Program-made: the position numbers and the translations under genes
In this document: piece by piece, positions 9,457-15,478 of the stretch
How positions within the stretch are numbered: the stretch's first letter is position 1
Layout: every line of letters starts with the position of its first letter
The notes under the pieces: model-generated
Told to the model about the DNA's origin: nothing
The model's database searches: none
Seen by the model: the letters and a program-made list of their open reading frames with translations, nothing else
Origin: SZUA-365 sp034002405
GTDB lineage: Bacteria; Bacteroidota; Ignavibacteria; SZUA-365
Direction: 5' to 3'
Assembly (NCBI GenBank): GCA_034002405.1
Contig: JAVFAS010000072.1
Location: forward strand, 1 to 15,478
DNA length: 15,478 nucleotides

Positions 9457-9472
9457 AGAATATCCGTCTAAT
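9457..9472. promoter_or_regulatory. perR-operator-like motif upstream of aqpZ
   Basis: The plus strand reads AGAATAT, CC, GTCTAAT. The reverse complement of the perR inverted repeat reads TATTAGAATATGTCTAATA, so both 7-base blocks are shared exactly, separated here by two extra bases. The outer symmetry on the left is lost. It lies in the 9345-9512 gap, 113 bases upstream of aqpZ. No clear aqpZ promoter was recognised nearby. Confidence 0.4.
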
Positions 9473-9508
9473 TTTCGCGGGATGCAAGGTCGGGCAGGTC
9501 TGGAAATG

Positions 9509-9540
9509 GAAAACGGGACACCCGTCGTGGATGTCCCGTC
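9509..9540 (-). terminator. Rho-independent-type terminator of the lipoprotein gene
   Basis: On the minus strand ACGGGACA (9539-9532) pairs perfectly with TGTCCCGT (9520-9513) around an 11-base loop, followed by a short T run and TTTCCATTTCC. It begins about 25 bases after the stop of the lipoprotein gene (9565), the expected place, and would insulate aqpZ from it. Confidence 0.65.
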
Positions 9541-9564
9541 CCGAATTCCGAAACCGTTCGTTTC

Positions 9565-10317
9565 TCAGTACATCTTCATGGTGTGCAGTTCCACGGAATA
9601 TTTCTTCGTCGTCGCGTCGTAGCTCACACTGTACTTGGTCGGATACGCCTTGCCCGTCCGCTCGAACGCCGCCGGCTGCTTGATGTCGACGGTCACGTTG
9701 GGTTTGGTTTCGAAGTAGGCCTTCGTGATCATGGGTTCCATGAAGAACAGGTCACCCTTGTAGAATCCATAGATGAAGGTCTTGTCGAAGGGATGGCCAT
9801 GCAATTCCATGGAGGTGGAATCGATGTAATGCGTGCCCATGAACGGTACCGCATCGACGCCGGACATATAATCCTTGGGCATGTACTGCGGCTCGGGCAT
9901 CACGAGATCCGGACCGGGGACGACGGTTCCCAGCGTTGCATTGTCCACAACGTAGAAATGCACATCGAAATGCGGGTGGGTATAGATGGGTGCGGGGACA
10001 TGTCCCTGCGAGACCCAATCGAAACCAATGTGATCGAAGGGCGACGTCCCTGCCTTCTTCGGTAGCATCAGCGACACGGGCGTGTCATCGACCGGAAGTG
10101 TCGACAGCACGACTTCGTCGAATCGCACGCCGACCGCGAGCAGGCTGCCGTCGGCCGCGATACGCTCGTAGGCCGTCACCTGGCCTTCGCCCAGGGCCTT
10201 GCTCTCGCCATCATGCGTGACCGGCTGCGCGGGCTGCGCCGGATCATCCTCGCTGCACGCGGTGACAAGCGCGAGCGACAGAAGCGCGCCCGCGAAAAGC
10301 ACGGAAAATCTATTCAT
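9565..10317 (-). CDS. TTHB210-like (DUF5602) domain lipoprotein
   Basis: A 250-residue protein with a lipoprotein signal peptide: MNRFSVLFAGALLSLALVTAC, with lipobox VTAC and modified Cys21, then an acidic CSEDDP linker. The mature domain resembles the TTHB210-like/DUF5602 family by memory of its conserved pattern: SPFDHIGFDWVSQGHVP (92-108), IYTHPHFDVHFYVVD (111-125), MPKDYMSGVDAVPFMGTHYID (146-166) and FIYGFYKGDLFFMEPMIT (181-198). Many conserved His (96, 106, 114, 116, 120, 163, 173, 175) and Glu195 suggest a metal- or ligand-binding pocket, an inference only. Function in this group is unknown. ATG 10317 has AAAGGA about 10 bases upstream. It appears monocistronic, with its own terminator and a candidate promoter, and is divergent from the antiporter gene. 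Confidence 0.8.
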   Translation of the reverse strand: MNRFSVLFAGALLSLALVTACSEDDPAQPAQPVTHDGESKALGEGQVTAYERIAADGSLLAVGVRFDEVVLSTLPVDDTPVSLMLPKKAGTSPFDHIGFDWVSQGHVPAPIYTHPHFDVHFYVVDNATLGTVVPGPDLVMPEPQYMPKDYMSGVDAVPFMGTHYIDSTSMELHGHPFDKTFIYGFYKGDLFFMEPMITKAYFETKPNVTVDIKQPAAFERTGKAYPTKYSVSYDATTKKYSVELHTMKMY

Positions 10318-10402
10318 CCTTGATTCCTTTCAGGAGTATGGTACAATGGCGTAACGGGCATCGGAGCGACGCGCCACGGCCGGTGATGTTCAGGTGATAA
10401 CC

Positions 10403-10433
10403 GCAATGTAGGTCGTTTTCGATTGTTTCGCAA
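10403..10433 (-). promoter_or_regulatory. Weak candidate promoter for the lipoprotein gene
   Basis: On the minus strand TTG (10433-10431), then 20 bases, then TACATTGC (10410-10403), a partial match to TAnnTTTG. The spacing is the same as at perR and the methyltransferase, but the -7 element has two mismatches. It would give a leader of about 80 bases. Confidence 0.3.
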
Positions 10434-10537
10434 TACGGATATAACGTATCCGGGTTACGAACCCGACGCCCGCGGGTTGCATGTTTCCGCGGAAATCATG
10501 ATCATGCGGAACATCATGTTGGATATATTCGGATCCG
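10422..10537. repeat. Cluster of at least eight palindromes in the divergent intergenic region
   Basis: Within 116 bases there are: ATTG-5-CAAT (10422-10434), CGGATA-5-TATCCG (10436-10452), CGGGTT-3-AACCCG (10451-10465), CCCGCGGG (10469-10476), TTTCCGCGGAAA (10484-10495), CATGATCATG (10497-10506), AACAT-1-ATGTT (10510-10520) and CGGATCCG (10530-10537). AACCCG at 10460-10465 can also pair with a second CGGGTT at 10473-10478, so two hairpins exclude each other. The region lies between the lipoprotein and the antiporter, with no credible gene on either strand. It could be operators, a structured leader or a small RNA; which is not decidable by eye. Confidence 0.5.
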
Positions 10538-10714
10538 GGATTCTGTTTTCGACTTCGCCGTCGTGGTGTCGCCGTCGCGACGCCCAGCGTGTCTTGCAGG
10601 TCGGTGCGGACGCCTCCCCCACACCGCCCCCGCCGCGCGTCTGACCGCGAGCCTCGTTGGGTTGCCATCGTGAGCCATGCCAGGCACCGGTCAGGATATG
10701 TGGCGGGAATACGC

Positions 10715-10722
10715 TACGTTTG
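10715..10722 (+). promoter_or_regulatory. Possible -7 element of the antiporter gene
   Basis: TACGTTTG matches TAnnTTTG fully and lies 70 bases before the antiporter ATG at 10793. No TTG is found at the expected 19-21 base distance upstream, so support is partial. The rest of 10538-10792 shows nothing else recognisable. Confidence 0.3.
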
Positions 10723-10792
10723 TATGGACAACCGTTTCCGACGGGCGCGCGCATTCGTGCCCGTCCTCGTACCACAGGGATCACGCACCGCT

Positions 10793-11773
10793 ATGGAACA
10801 CATGCTCTACGCTATCGCCGCGGTCGTCATCGGTCTGCTCGTGCTTGTCTGGAGCGCCGACCGTTTTGTCGACGGCGCGGCCTCGCTCGCCCGCATCCTC
10901 GGCATGCCGCCGCTGCTGATCGGCATGATCATCGTCGGATTCGGGACCTCGATGCCCGAAATGATCGTCTCCGCCTTCGCCGCCCTGGAAGACAGTCCGG
11001 AAATCGCGCTGGGCAACGCCTATGGGTCGAACATCACGAATATCGCGTTGATTCTTGGACTCGCGGCGATGATCCGTCCGATCGCGGTCGCTTCGCGCGT
11101 GGTGCGCCTCGAGCTGCCCATCCTGATCGGCGTGACGGCCATTGCCGGTATCCTGCTCTACACGGGCGATCTCACCCGCGTGGATGCGATCGTGCTCGTG
11201 TTGGTCTTCGCGGTGTTCATGGGATGGTCGCTGTGGCAGAACGCGCGAAAGATTCCGGATCATTTCGAGAACGAGGTCGGAGAGGAACTGGCGGCGAAAA
11301 CGATGACCCCGGTGCAAGCAAGTGTCTGGACCGTGGTGGGACTGCTGCTTCTCGTCATCAGTTCACGGGCGCTGGTGTGGGGTGCGGTGGAAATCGCCAC
11401 GGCGCTCGGCGTGACGAAACTCGTGATCGGCCTGACGGTCGTGGCTGTCGGCACGTCCCTGCCCGAACTCGCATCCTCCATCGCCGCCGCGCGAAAAAAC
11501 GAACACGACATCGCACTCGGCAACATCCTCGGCTCGAATCTCTTCAACACACTGATCGTTGTCGGAATCGCGGGACTCATTCACCCGCTCAGTGTTCCCA
11601 CGGATGTGCTGACACGGGATTTCCCGATCGTCGCGCTCGTGACCGCACTGCTCTTCCTCTTTGCCTTTGATTTCAAGGGCCGCCGGCGCATCAATCGCTA
11701 CGAGGGTCTGGTACTCGTGCTGATCTATCTTTCCTACAACATCACGCTGATCCTGACCGCGACCTCCGGTTGA
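10793..11773 (+). CDS. yrbG: Na+/Ca2+ exchanger-family antiporter (YrbG-like)
   Basis: A 326-residue inner-membrane protein (E. coli YrbG is about the same length) with around ten hydrophobic segments and the two inverted alpha repeats of the Ca2+:cation antiporter family. Repeat 1: VGFGTSMPEMIVS (48-60) and ALGNAYGSNITN (72-83). Repeat 2: VAVGTSLPELASS (217-229) and ALGNILGSNLFN (241-252). The ion-coordinating Glu in each PE motif (56 and 225) is present. A cytoplasmic loop at about 150-175 is charged and short, without the regulatory calcium-binding domain of animal exchangers. ATG 10793 is chosen because it opens at the first membrane segment; the frame is open upstream but reads non-membrane, Arg-rich sequence. 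The ribosome site is weak. It is convergent with the Mrp Na+/H+ operon, 36 bases away, which could supply the Na+ gradient it uses. Confidence 0.92.
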   Translation: MEHMLYAIAAVVIGLLVLVWSADRFVDGAASLARILGMPPLLIGMIIVGFGTSMPEMIVSAFAALEDSPEIALGNAYGSNITNIALILGLAAMIRPIAVASRVVRLELPILIGVTAIAGILLYTGDLTRVDAIVLVLVFAVFMGWSLWQNARKIPDHFENEVGEELAAKTMTPVQASVWTVVGLLLLVISSRALVWGAVEIATALGVTKLVIGLTVVAVGTSLPELASSIAAARKNEHDIALGNILGSNLFNTLIVVGIAGLIHPLSVPTDVLTRDFPIVALVTALLFLFAFDFKGRRRINRYEGLVLVLIYLSYNITLILTATSG

Positions 11774-11809
11774 CGACGCGGAGGATGCCGCCACGTGTTC
11801 CCGATCGTG

Positions 11810-12142
11810 TCATTCCCGTTGATCATCCGCGAGGTCATCCATGACCGTCTCCTCCGTCATCGGCGTGCGCAGCGCATGCGCGGCGCGTCCGATCGCATGG
11901 GCGGCGATCGGAGCCGTGAGAAAAATGAAAATGACAATCAGCAGCGCCTCGACGGTCACCCAGGCGTCGCGATGGTAGAACGCGACGCCCGCGAGCATGA
12001 GCACCGTCGCGAAGGCACTCGCCTTGGTCGCGGCGTGCATGCGGGTGTACAGGTCCGGGAACCGCAAGGCCCCCAGTGCCGCGATGAAAAAGAATAGCGC
12101 ACCCGTGACGAGAAGCACGGCGATGACCGTCGCCATGATCAT
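11810..12142 (-). CDS. mrpG: Mrp Na+/H+ antiporter subunit G
   Basis: A 110-residue protein with three hydrophobic helices, matching the PhaG/MnhG/YufB family: GALFFFIAALGALRFPDLYTRMHAATKASA (about 14-43) contains the family signature around RFPD-YTRMHAATK. The C-terminal 25 or so residues are charged and cytoplasmic. It is a small subunit needed for assembly of the seven-subunit complex. Its start overlaps the mrpF stop by four bases (ATGA), and it is the last gene of the operon, ending 36 bases from the convergent antiporter gene. No clear terminator hairpin was found between them. Confidence 0.93.
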   Translation of the reverse strand: MIMATVIAVLLVTGALFFFIAALGALRFPDLYTRMHAATKASAFATVLMLAGVAFYHRDAWVTVEALLIVIFIFLTAPIAAHAIGRAAHALRTPMTEETVMDDLADDQRE

Positions 12143-12423
12143 CGCTGCCTCCCTTCCAGAAAGCGGGCGATGGCCACCGTCCCGAGAAACGCCGTGAGGG
12201 CGAGCACCCCGGCCACGTCAAGGACCATCGGCTGCGCGTGCAGCACACTATACGCCGCGATGATACCCAGCACGATCGCGGCGATCAGGTCGAGCGCGAC
12301 CACGCGATCGAGCAGGGAAGGACCGCGCACAAGGCGCCAGAACGCGACAAGCATCGCGAGGCCGAGAAGCAGCAGCGACAGCGCCGCGGCGAACGGGACG
12401 GGGTCGGACAGACCCGCGGCCAT
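12139..12423 (-). CDS. mrpF: Mrp Na+/H+ antiporter subunit F
   Basis: A 94-residue protein with three membrane helices. RLVRGPSLLDRVVALDLIAA (about 30-49) is the MrpF/PhaF signature, with a buried Asp (DRVVALD) in the second helix region, then YSVLHAQPMVLDVAGVLALTAFLGTVAIARFLE. It is a small subunit of the Mrp complex. Its ATG overlaps the last base of the mrpE TGA and its end overlaps mrpG by four bases, so translation is coupled. Confidence 0.92.
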   Translation of the reverse strand: MAAGLSDPVPFAAALSLLLLGLAMLVAFWRLVRGPSLLDRVVALDLIAAIVLGIIAAYSVLHAQPMVLDVAGVLALTAFLGTVAIARFLEGRQR

Positions 12424-12818
12424 CAGAAGATCTCCCGGATGCGACAGACAAAGGAGTCGAGCACGTCGCGACGAAGGCGCTCCGGATCATCGATGTACAT
12501 GCAGTGCAGGTACATCGTGCGACGATCGGCGCTGAAATCGAGACTCAGGGTCCCGGGTGTCATGGTGATGAGATTGTTCAGCACCAGCATCTGGCGATCG
12601 GTCAGTTCCGGTACGGCGACACGAACGATTCCCGGCCGGAATCGATGCCGTGGCGTGAGGATGTCATGCGCGATGCGGAGATTCGACAGCAGCAGCTCCC
12701 ATGCGTAGAACAGCGCGAAGCGCAGGATGCGCACGGGACGCCAGAACCACCCGGGTCGCGCGGCCGCGCGCGTGGTCATGCTTTTCGGAGTATTTTGTCC
12801 ATCATTCGTTTTCATCAT
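12423..12818 (-). CDS. mrpE: Mrp Na+/H+ antiporter subunit E
   Basis: A 131-residue protein of the MrpE/PhaE/MnhE family. A charged N-terminal extension of about 25 residues precedes one hydrophobic region (ILRFALFYAWELLLSNLRIAHDIL). The soluble part follows: PGIVRVAVPELTDRQMLVLNNLITMTPGTLSLDF and LHCMYID, the family core. Only the first of the usual N-terminal helices seems replaced by the polar extension, making it shorter than the roughly 160-residue Bacillus protein. ATG 12818 overlaps the mrpD stop by four bases; a second ATG follows directly. Confidence 0.92.
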   Translation of the reverse strand: MMKTNDGQNTPKSMTTRAAARPGWFWRPVRILRFALFYAWELLLSNLRIAHDILTPRHRFRPGIVRVAVPELTDRQMLVLNNLITMTPGTLSLDFSADRRTMYLHCMYIDDPERLRRDVLDSFVCRIREIF

Positions 12819-14374
12819 TGCGCGACTCCAAGCACGGCATGGATGTAGGCGACGGGATCGAGCAACTGCCGCGCGGCGGCGTCGGTCAGCTCGAACACCG
12901 GTTGGGCACCAACGCCCAACAGCAGAGATAGTGCGATCAGCAGCAGGAGCGGGAGAAGGTACAGGGCTTGCGACGAACGCGAGTGCATCCGCATCCCCGT
13001 GCCGCCGATGAACGGTCCACCGACAATGGGAGCACCGTCCTCACCGATGTCGGTACCGCCGGTACCGGCTGGATCGGCTTTCCAGAATACCTCGTTCCAG
13101 ATTTTCGTCATGGAGAACAACGTCAGCAGGCTCACGCCCAGCGCCACGGCGACGAGCGTGTACTCCCCTGCCTCGATCCCGGCCTTGACGAGCGCGAATT
13201 TCGCGAAGAATCCCGACAGCGGCGGGATGCCCGCGAGCGACAGCGCGGCGACGAGAAAGAGCACGGCCACGCCGGGCGTACCCCGAAGGAACCCACCGAC
13301 CTTCTTGAGCCGCGTGTCGCCTCGTACCGCCAGCACGAAGCCGGCCACGAGGAAGAGCGCGGCCTTGGCGATCGCGACATGGAGAATGAAGTAGATCGCG
13401 CCCGAAATCGCCGCCGCCGAGAGCAGCGCGAGTCCCATGAGCGCATACCCCACCTGACTGACGATGTGGAAGGAGAGCAATCGGCGCATTTCCCCTTGCG
13501 CCACGGCACCGACAACGCCCGTCACCATCGTCATCGCCGCCAGTACGACAAACAGCGGCTGGGTAAAAGCCTGGTCATGCACGAAGATGAGCGTGAACGT
13601 GCGCAGGAGTGCGTAGAGCCCCACCTTGGTCAGCAACGCGGAAAATACCGCGGTCACGGCGACCGGGGGCACGTGGTATGAATCCGGCAGCCAGAAGAAA
13701 AACGGAAATACAGCGGCTTTAATGCTAAATGCGGCGAGAAACAGCACGGCCGAAATGTTGAGAACGGAGAATTCCCCACCGGTGGCGGAGAGCCGCGCGA
13801 GGTCGGCGAAATTGAGTGTGCCGGTCTTGCCGTAGAGGATGCCGGTACCGATCAAAAACAACGCCGAGGAGAGAATGTTCAACGTCACGTACTTGACCGC
13901 CCCGGCGAGTTGCGCCTTCTCGCCCCCGAGTACTAACAGGACGAAGGAGGCGATGAGCATGACCTCGAACCAGACGTATAGATTGAACAGATCGCCGGTC
14001 AGGAAGGCACCGCTCACCCCCATCAGCATCACATGCAGCAGAGGGTAATACCCGAAGCGCCGGCGCGGGACATCCACCGCCGCGATGGAATACACAATCA
14101 CCGCGAGACCGATCACCGCGGCGAGCAGAACCATCAGTGCGCTCAGTATGTCGGCGACGAATACGATGCCGTACGGCGCCGGCCAGTCGCCAAGACGTGT
14201 GACGAGGATACTCCCGGCCGCCGCTTCCCGCAGCAGCATGCCGGCCGCGACCGCCATCGCAAGTCCGGAGGTCACGCCAATCAGATGCTGGGCGCGGAGG
14301 GACTGCCGCAACAACATCGAGAGCACCGCGGCCAGCAAGGGGATGAGCACCGGTGCGACCAGCAAGAGGTTCAT
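12815..14374 (-). CDS. mrpD: Mrp Na+/H+ antiporter subunit D
   Basis: A 519-residue polytopic proton-pumping subunit related to complex I NuoL/M/N, with about 14 membrane segments. Ion-path residues known for the family are present: Glu137 (NLYVWFEVMLIASF), Lys219 (AAFSIKAAVFPFFFWLPDSYHVPP) and Lys250 (SALLTKVGLYALLRTF), and Lys392 in GFFAKFALVKAG. The broken-helix region with SFHIVSQVGYALMG (301-314) is intact. A Gly/Asp/Pro-rich loop at about 432-467, before the last membrane segments, looks longer than typical. It works with MrpA as the antiport core of the complex. Start and end overlap mrpC and mrpE by four bases each. Confidence 0.96.
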   Translation of the reverse strand: MNLLLVAPVLIPLLAAVLSMLLRQSLRAQHLIGVTSGLAMAVAAGMLLREAAAGSILVTRLGDWPAPYGIVFVADILSALMVLLAAVIGLAVIVYSIAAVDVPRRRFGYYPLLHVMLMGVSGAFLTGDLFNLYVWFEVMLIASFVLLVLGGEKAQLAGAVKYVTLNILSSALFLIGTGILYGKTGTLNFADLARLSATGGEFSVLNISAVLFLAAFSIKAAVFPFFFWLPDSYHVPPVAVTAVFSALLTKVGLYALLRTFTLIFVHDQAFTQPLFVVLAAMTMVTGVVGAVAQGEMRRLLSFHIVSQVGYALMGLALLSAAAISGAIYFILHVAIAKAALFLVAGFVLAVRGDTRLKKVGGFLRGTPGVAVLFLVAALSLAGIPPLSGFFAKFALVKAGIEAGEYTLVAVALGVSLLTLFSMTKIWNEVFWKADPAGTGGTDIGEDGAPIVGGPFIGGTGMRMHSRSSQALYLLPLLLLIALSLLLGVGAQPVFELTDAAARQLLDPVAYIHAVLGVAQ

Positions 14375-14718
14375 CGCGTCCCTCCGTCGAAATCGTCGGT
14401 GTCATCGAGGCCACTTTCCTGATAGGTCCGCTTGACCAGCACGAGAAAAAATGCGAATAGTCCGAAACTGATGACGATGGCCGTGAGAATCAGTGCCTGC
14501 GGCAATGGATCGGCATAGGGCGGGACGAGCGTCGTCGCACCCTCCCCGACGATCGCCGGCGCCGCCTGACGAAGTCCGCCGGCGGTGAGAATCAACAGAT
14601 TCGCGGCGTGACCGATGAACAGCAATCCGAGCACCAACCGCATGAGACTGCGGCGCAGGATGAGGAAGACACCCGCCGCGAAAAGCACACCCGCGAGTAT
14701 GGCGAGAAGGAGGTGCAT
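14371..14718 (-). CDS. mrpC: Mrp Na+/H+ antiporter subunit C
   Basis: A 115-residue, three-helix protein homologous to complex I NuoK. Landmarks are GVFLILRRSLMRLVLGLLFIGHAANLLIL (about 16-44) and DPLPQALILTAIVISFGLFAFFLVL (about 70-94); the PLPQALILTAIVI segment is the MrpC/NuoK family signature. The C-terminal 20 residues are acidic and cytoplasmic. It starts one base after the mrpB stop and overlaps mrpD by four bases. Confidence 0.94.
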   Translation of the reverse strand: MHLLLAILAGVLFAAGVFLILRRSLMRLVLGLLFIGHAANLLILTAGGLRQAAPAIVGEGATTLVPPYADPLPQALILTAIVISFGLFAFFLVLVKRTYQESGLDDTDDFDGGTR

Positions 14719-14719
14719 G

Positions 14720-15148
14720 TCAGTCGTGCTCCTCTTCCGCTTCCACCAGCGCGAAGAACATGGTCAGCACGAAACCGAGGACGACACAAAACACCCCGAC
14801 ATCGAAGAGCAGCGGCGTCCCGATCGGAAACACTCCGATGACTGGCAGACGGGGTTGCGCCCACACACCGGTAAGAAGTGGCTGTTCGCGAAACAGGGCC
14901 GTCGCGCCGCTCGCGAGCGCGATGAGCAATCCCCCCGCCATCACCCGCCGTGGTGTGATGCGCAGCAACCGCCTCGCCCGTGCCGTTCCGCGTGCCATCG
15001 CATACAACACGATCGCAAGCGCGGCCAGAAGTCCTGCGATGAATCCCCCTCCCGGCGCGTTGTGTCCGCGCAGCAGCAGCATGAGGGAAACGAGCAACAG
15101 TAGCGGCGTCAGTGTCCCGACCGCGATGCGCAGGATGACCGAGCTCAT
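14720..15148 (-). CDS. mrpB: Mrp Na+/H+ antiporter subunit B
   Basis: A 142-residue MnhB-domain protein with four hydrophobic segments. Family landmarks: LLLRGHNAPGGGFIAGLLAALAIVLY (about 24-49), the region GVFPIGTPLLFDVGVFCVVLGFVLTMFFAL (about 104-133), and an acidic tail EAEEEHD. The ATG at 15148 overlaps the mrpA stop (ATGA), and GGAGGAC lies just before it within the end of mrpA. It forms part of the membrane arm linking MrpA to MrpC. Confidence 0.94.
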   Translation of the reverse strand: MSSVILRIAVGTLTPLLLLVSLMLLLRGHNAPGGGFIAGLLAALAIVLYAMARGTARARRLLRITPRRVMAGGLLIALASGATALFREQPLLTGVWAQPRLPVIGVFPIGTPLLFDVGVFCVVLGFVLTMFFALVEAEEEHD

Positions 15149-15478
15149 CGGGGGTCCTCCGGAGGAGACGCCGACCCGGCGTCGTGCGTGGCACGCGGTT
15201 CGCTCGCGCGCGGTTCGCTCGCGCGCAGTTTGAGCAGGGCGAATACGCCGAGTGCCGCGACCGCAAGAACAGTGATTTCCCCAAGCGTGTCCAGCGCGCG
15301 GAAGTCGACGAGAATGACATTGACAACATTGCGACCGAATCCTTCGGACAAGCTGTTGCGGGCATAATAGTCGGAGATGGTCGGACGCAACTGCACCGTC
15401 GACGCCAGCAGGGCGAGCACGGTGACCGCGGAACCGGCGGCGAGCGCGATCACACCGTCACGCAAGCGCACCGGCAGC
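15145..15478 (-). CDS. mrpA: Mrp Na+/H+ antiporter subunit A, C-terminal fragment cut by the window edge
   Basis: About 110 residues of a frame that stays open to the last base of the window; the codons before the GTG at 15471 (Leu, Pro) continue the frame, so this is the tail of a large mrpA rather than a separate gene. RDGVIALAAGSAVTVLALL is a membrane helix. The segment SEGFGRNVVNVILVDFRALDTLGEITVLAVAALGVFALL is the MbhE-type domain that ends MrpA. A hydrophilic tail follows with two tandem five-residue repeats (RASEP). It could instead be a split mrpA-type small subunit, but the family normally carries this domain fused. It is the first visible gene of the operon; its promoter is outside. 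Confidence 0.85.
   Translation of the reverse strand, partial: LPVRLRDGVIALAAGSAVTVLALLASTVQLRPTISDYYARNSLSEGFGRNVVNVILVDFRALDTLGEITVLAVAALGVFALLKLRASEPRASEPRATHDAGSASPPEDPR
15194..15223. repeat. Tandem 15-bp repeat in the mrpA tail
   Basis: CGCGGTTCGCTCGCG occurs twice in direct tandem (15194-15208, 15209-15223), with a third copy degenerating after a few bases. It keeps the frame and encodes a repeated Arg-Ala-Ser-Glu-Pro in the cytoplasmic tail of MrpA. Confidence 0.7.

Noticed and set aside
10390..10668. A 92-codon minus-strand frame in the palindrome-rich gap
   Set aside because: No ribosome site, no recognisable domain, Arg/Gly-rich; better explained as intergenic.

Overview
The window is ordinary protein-coding chromosome, GC-rich and densely packed. 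It holds about 16 real genes and no RNA gene, insertion sequence, CRISPR array or phage gene that I can see. Two signals point to the Bacteroidota/FCB group. One secreted protein ends in a type IX secretion (T9SS) C-terminal sorting domain. Several genes also carry promoter-like pairs of the Bacteroidota type (TTG, 19-20 bases, TAnnTTTG-like). With the high GC this suggests a GC-rich member of that group (Ignavibacteria/Kapabacteria/Rhodothermia-like), but the genus cannot be read from the sequence.

Layout. 125-1627 (+): an ABC-F translation-type ATPase, with a 5-codon reading frame overlapping its start. 1675-3874 (-): a secreted Asp-box beta-propeller protein with a T9SS tail, interrupted by an apparent one-base frameshift near 3598-3601. 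4236-4694 (+): a small exported DUF3465 protein. 4846-5814 (+): a zinc-finger-like SAM methyltransferase starting at TTG. 5952-8556 (+): a PerR-like Fur-family regulator immediately followed by catalase-peroxidase katG, with a perfect 19-bp inverted repeat upstream. 8658-9344 (-): aquaporin aqpZ, convergent with katG. 9565-10317 (-): a TTHB210-like (DUF5602) lipoprotein. 10318-10792: a palindrome-rich intergenic region. 10793-11773 (+): a YrbG-type Na+/Ca2+ antiporter. 11810-15478 (-): the mrpABCDEFG Na+/H+ antiporter operon, cut by the window edge inside mrpA.

Two functional themes stand out. The first is peroxide defence: perR-katG form a tightly coupled unit. A motif sharing two 7-base blocks with the perR inverted repeat lies upstream of aqpZ, so water/peroxide permeation may belong to the same regulon. 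The second is cation homeostasis: Mrp expels Na+ using the proton gradient and the adjacent convergent YrbG-type exchanger could use that Na+ gradient to expel Ca2+.

I found no convincing wholly new multi-gene system. The most interesting points are the PerR-like protein that keeps the complete regulatory metal site but lacks the Cys4 structural zinc site, its apparently leaderless promoter, the related motif at aqpZ, the frameshifted T9SS gene, and the palindrome cluster before the antiporter.
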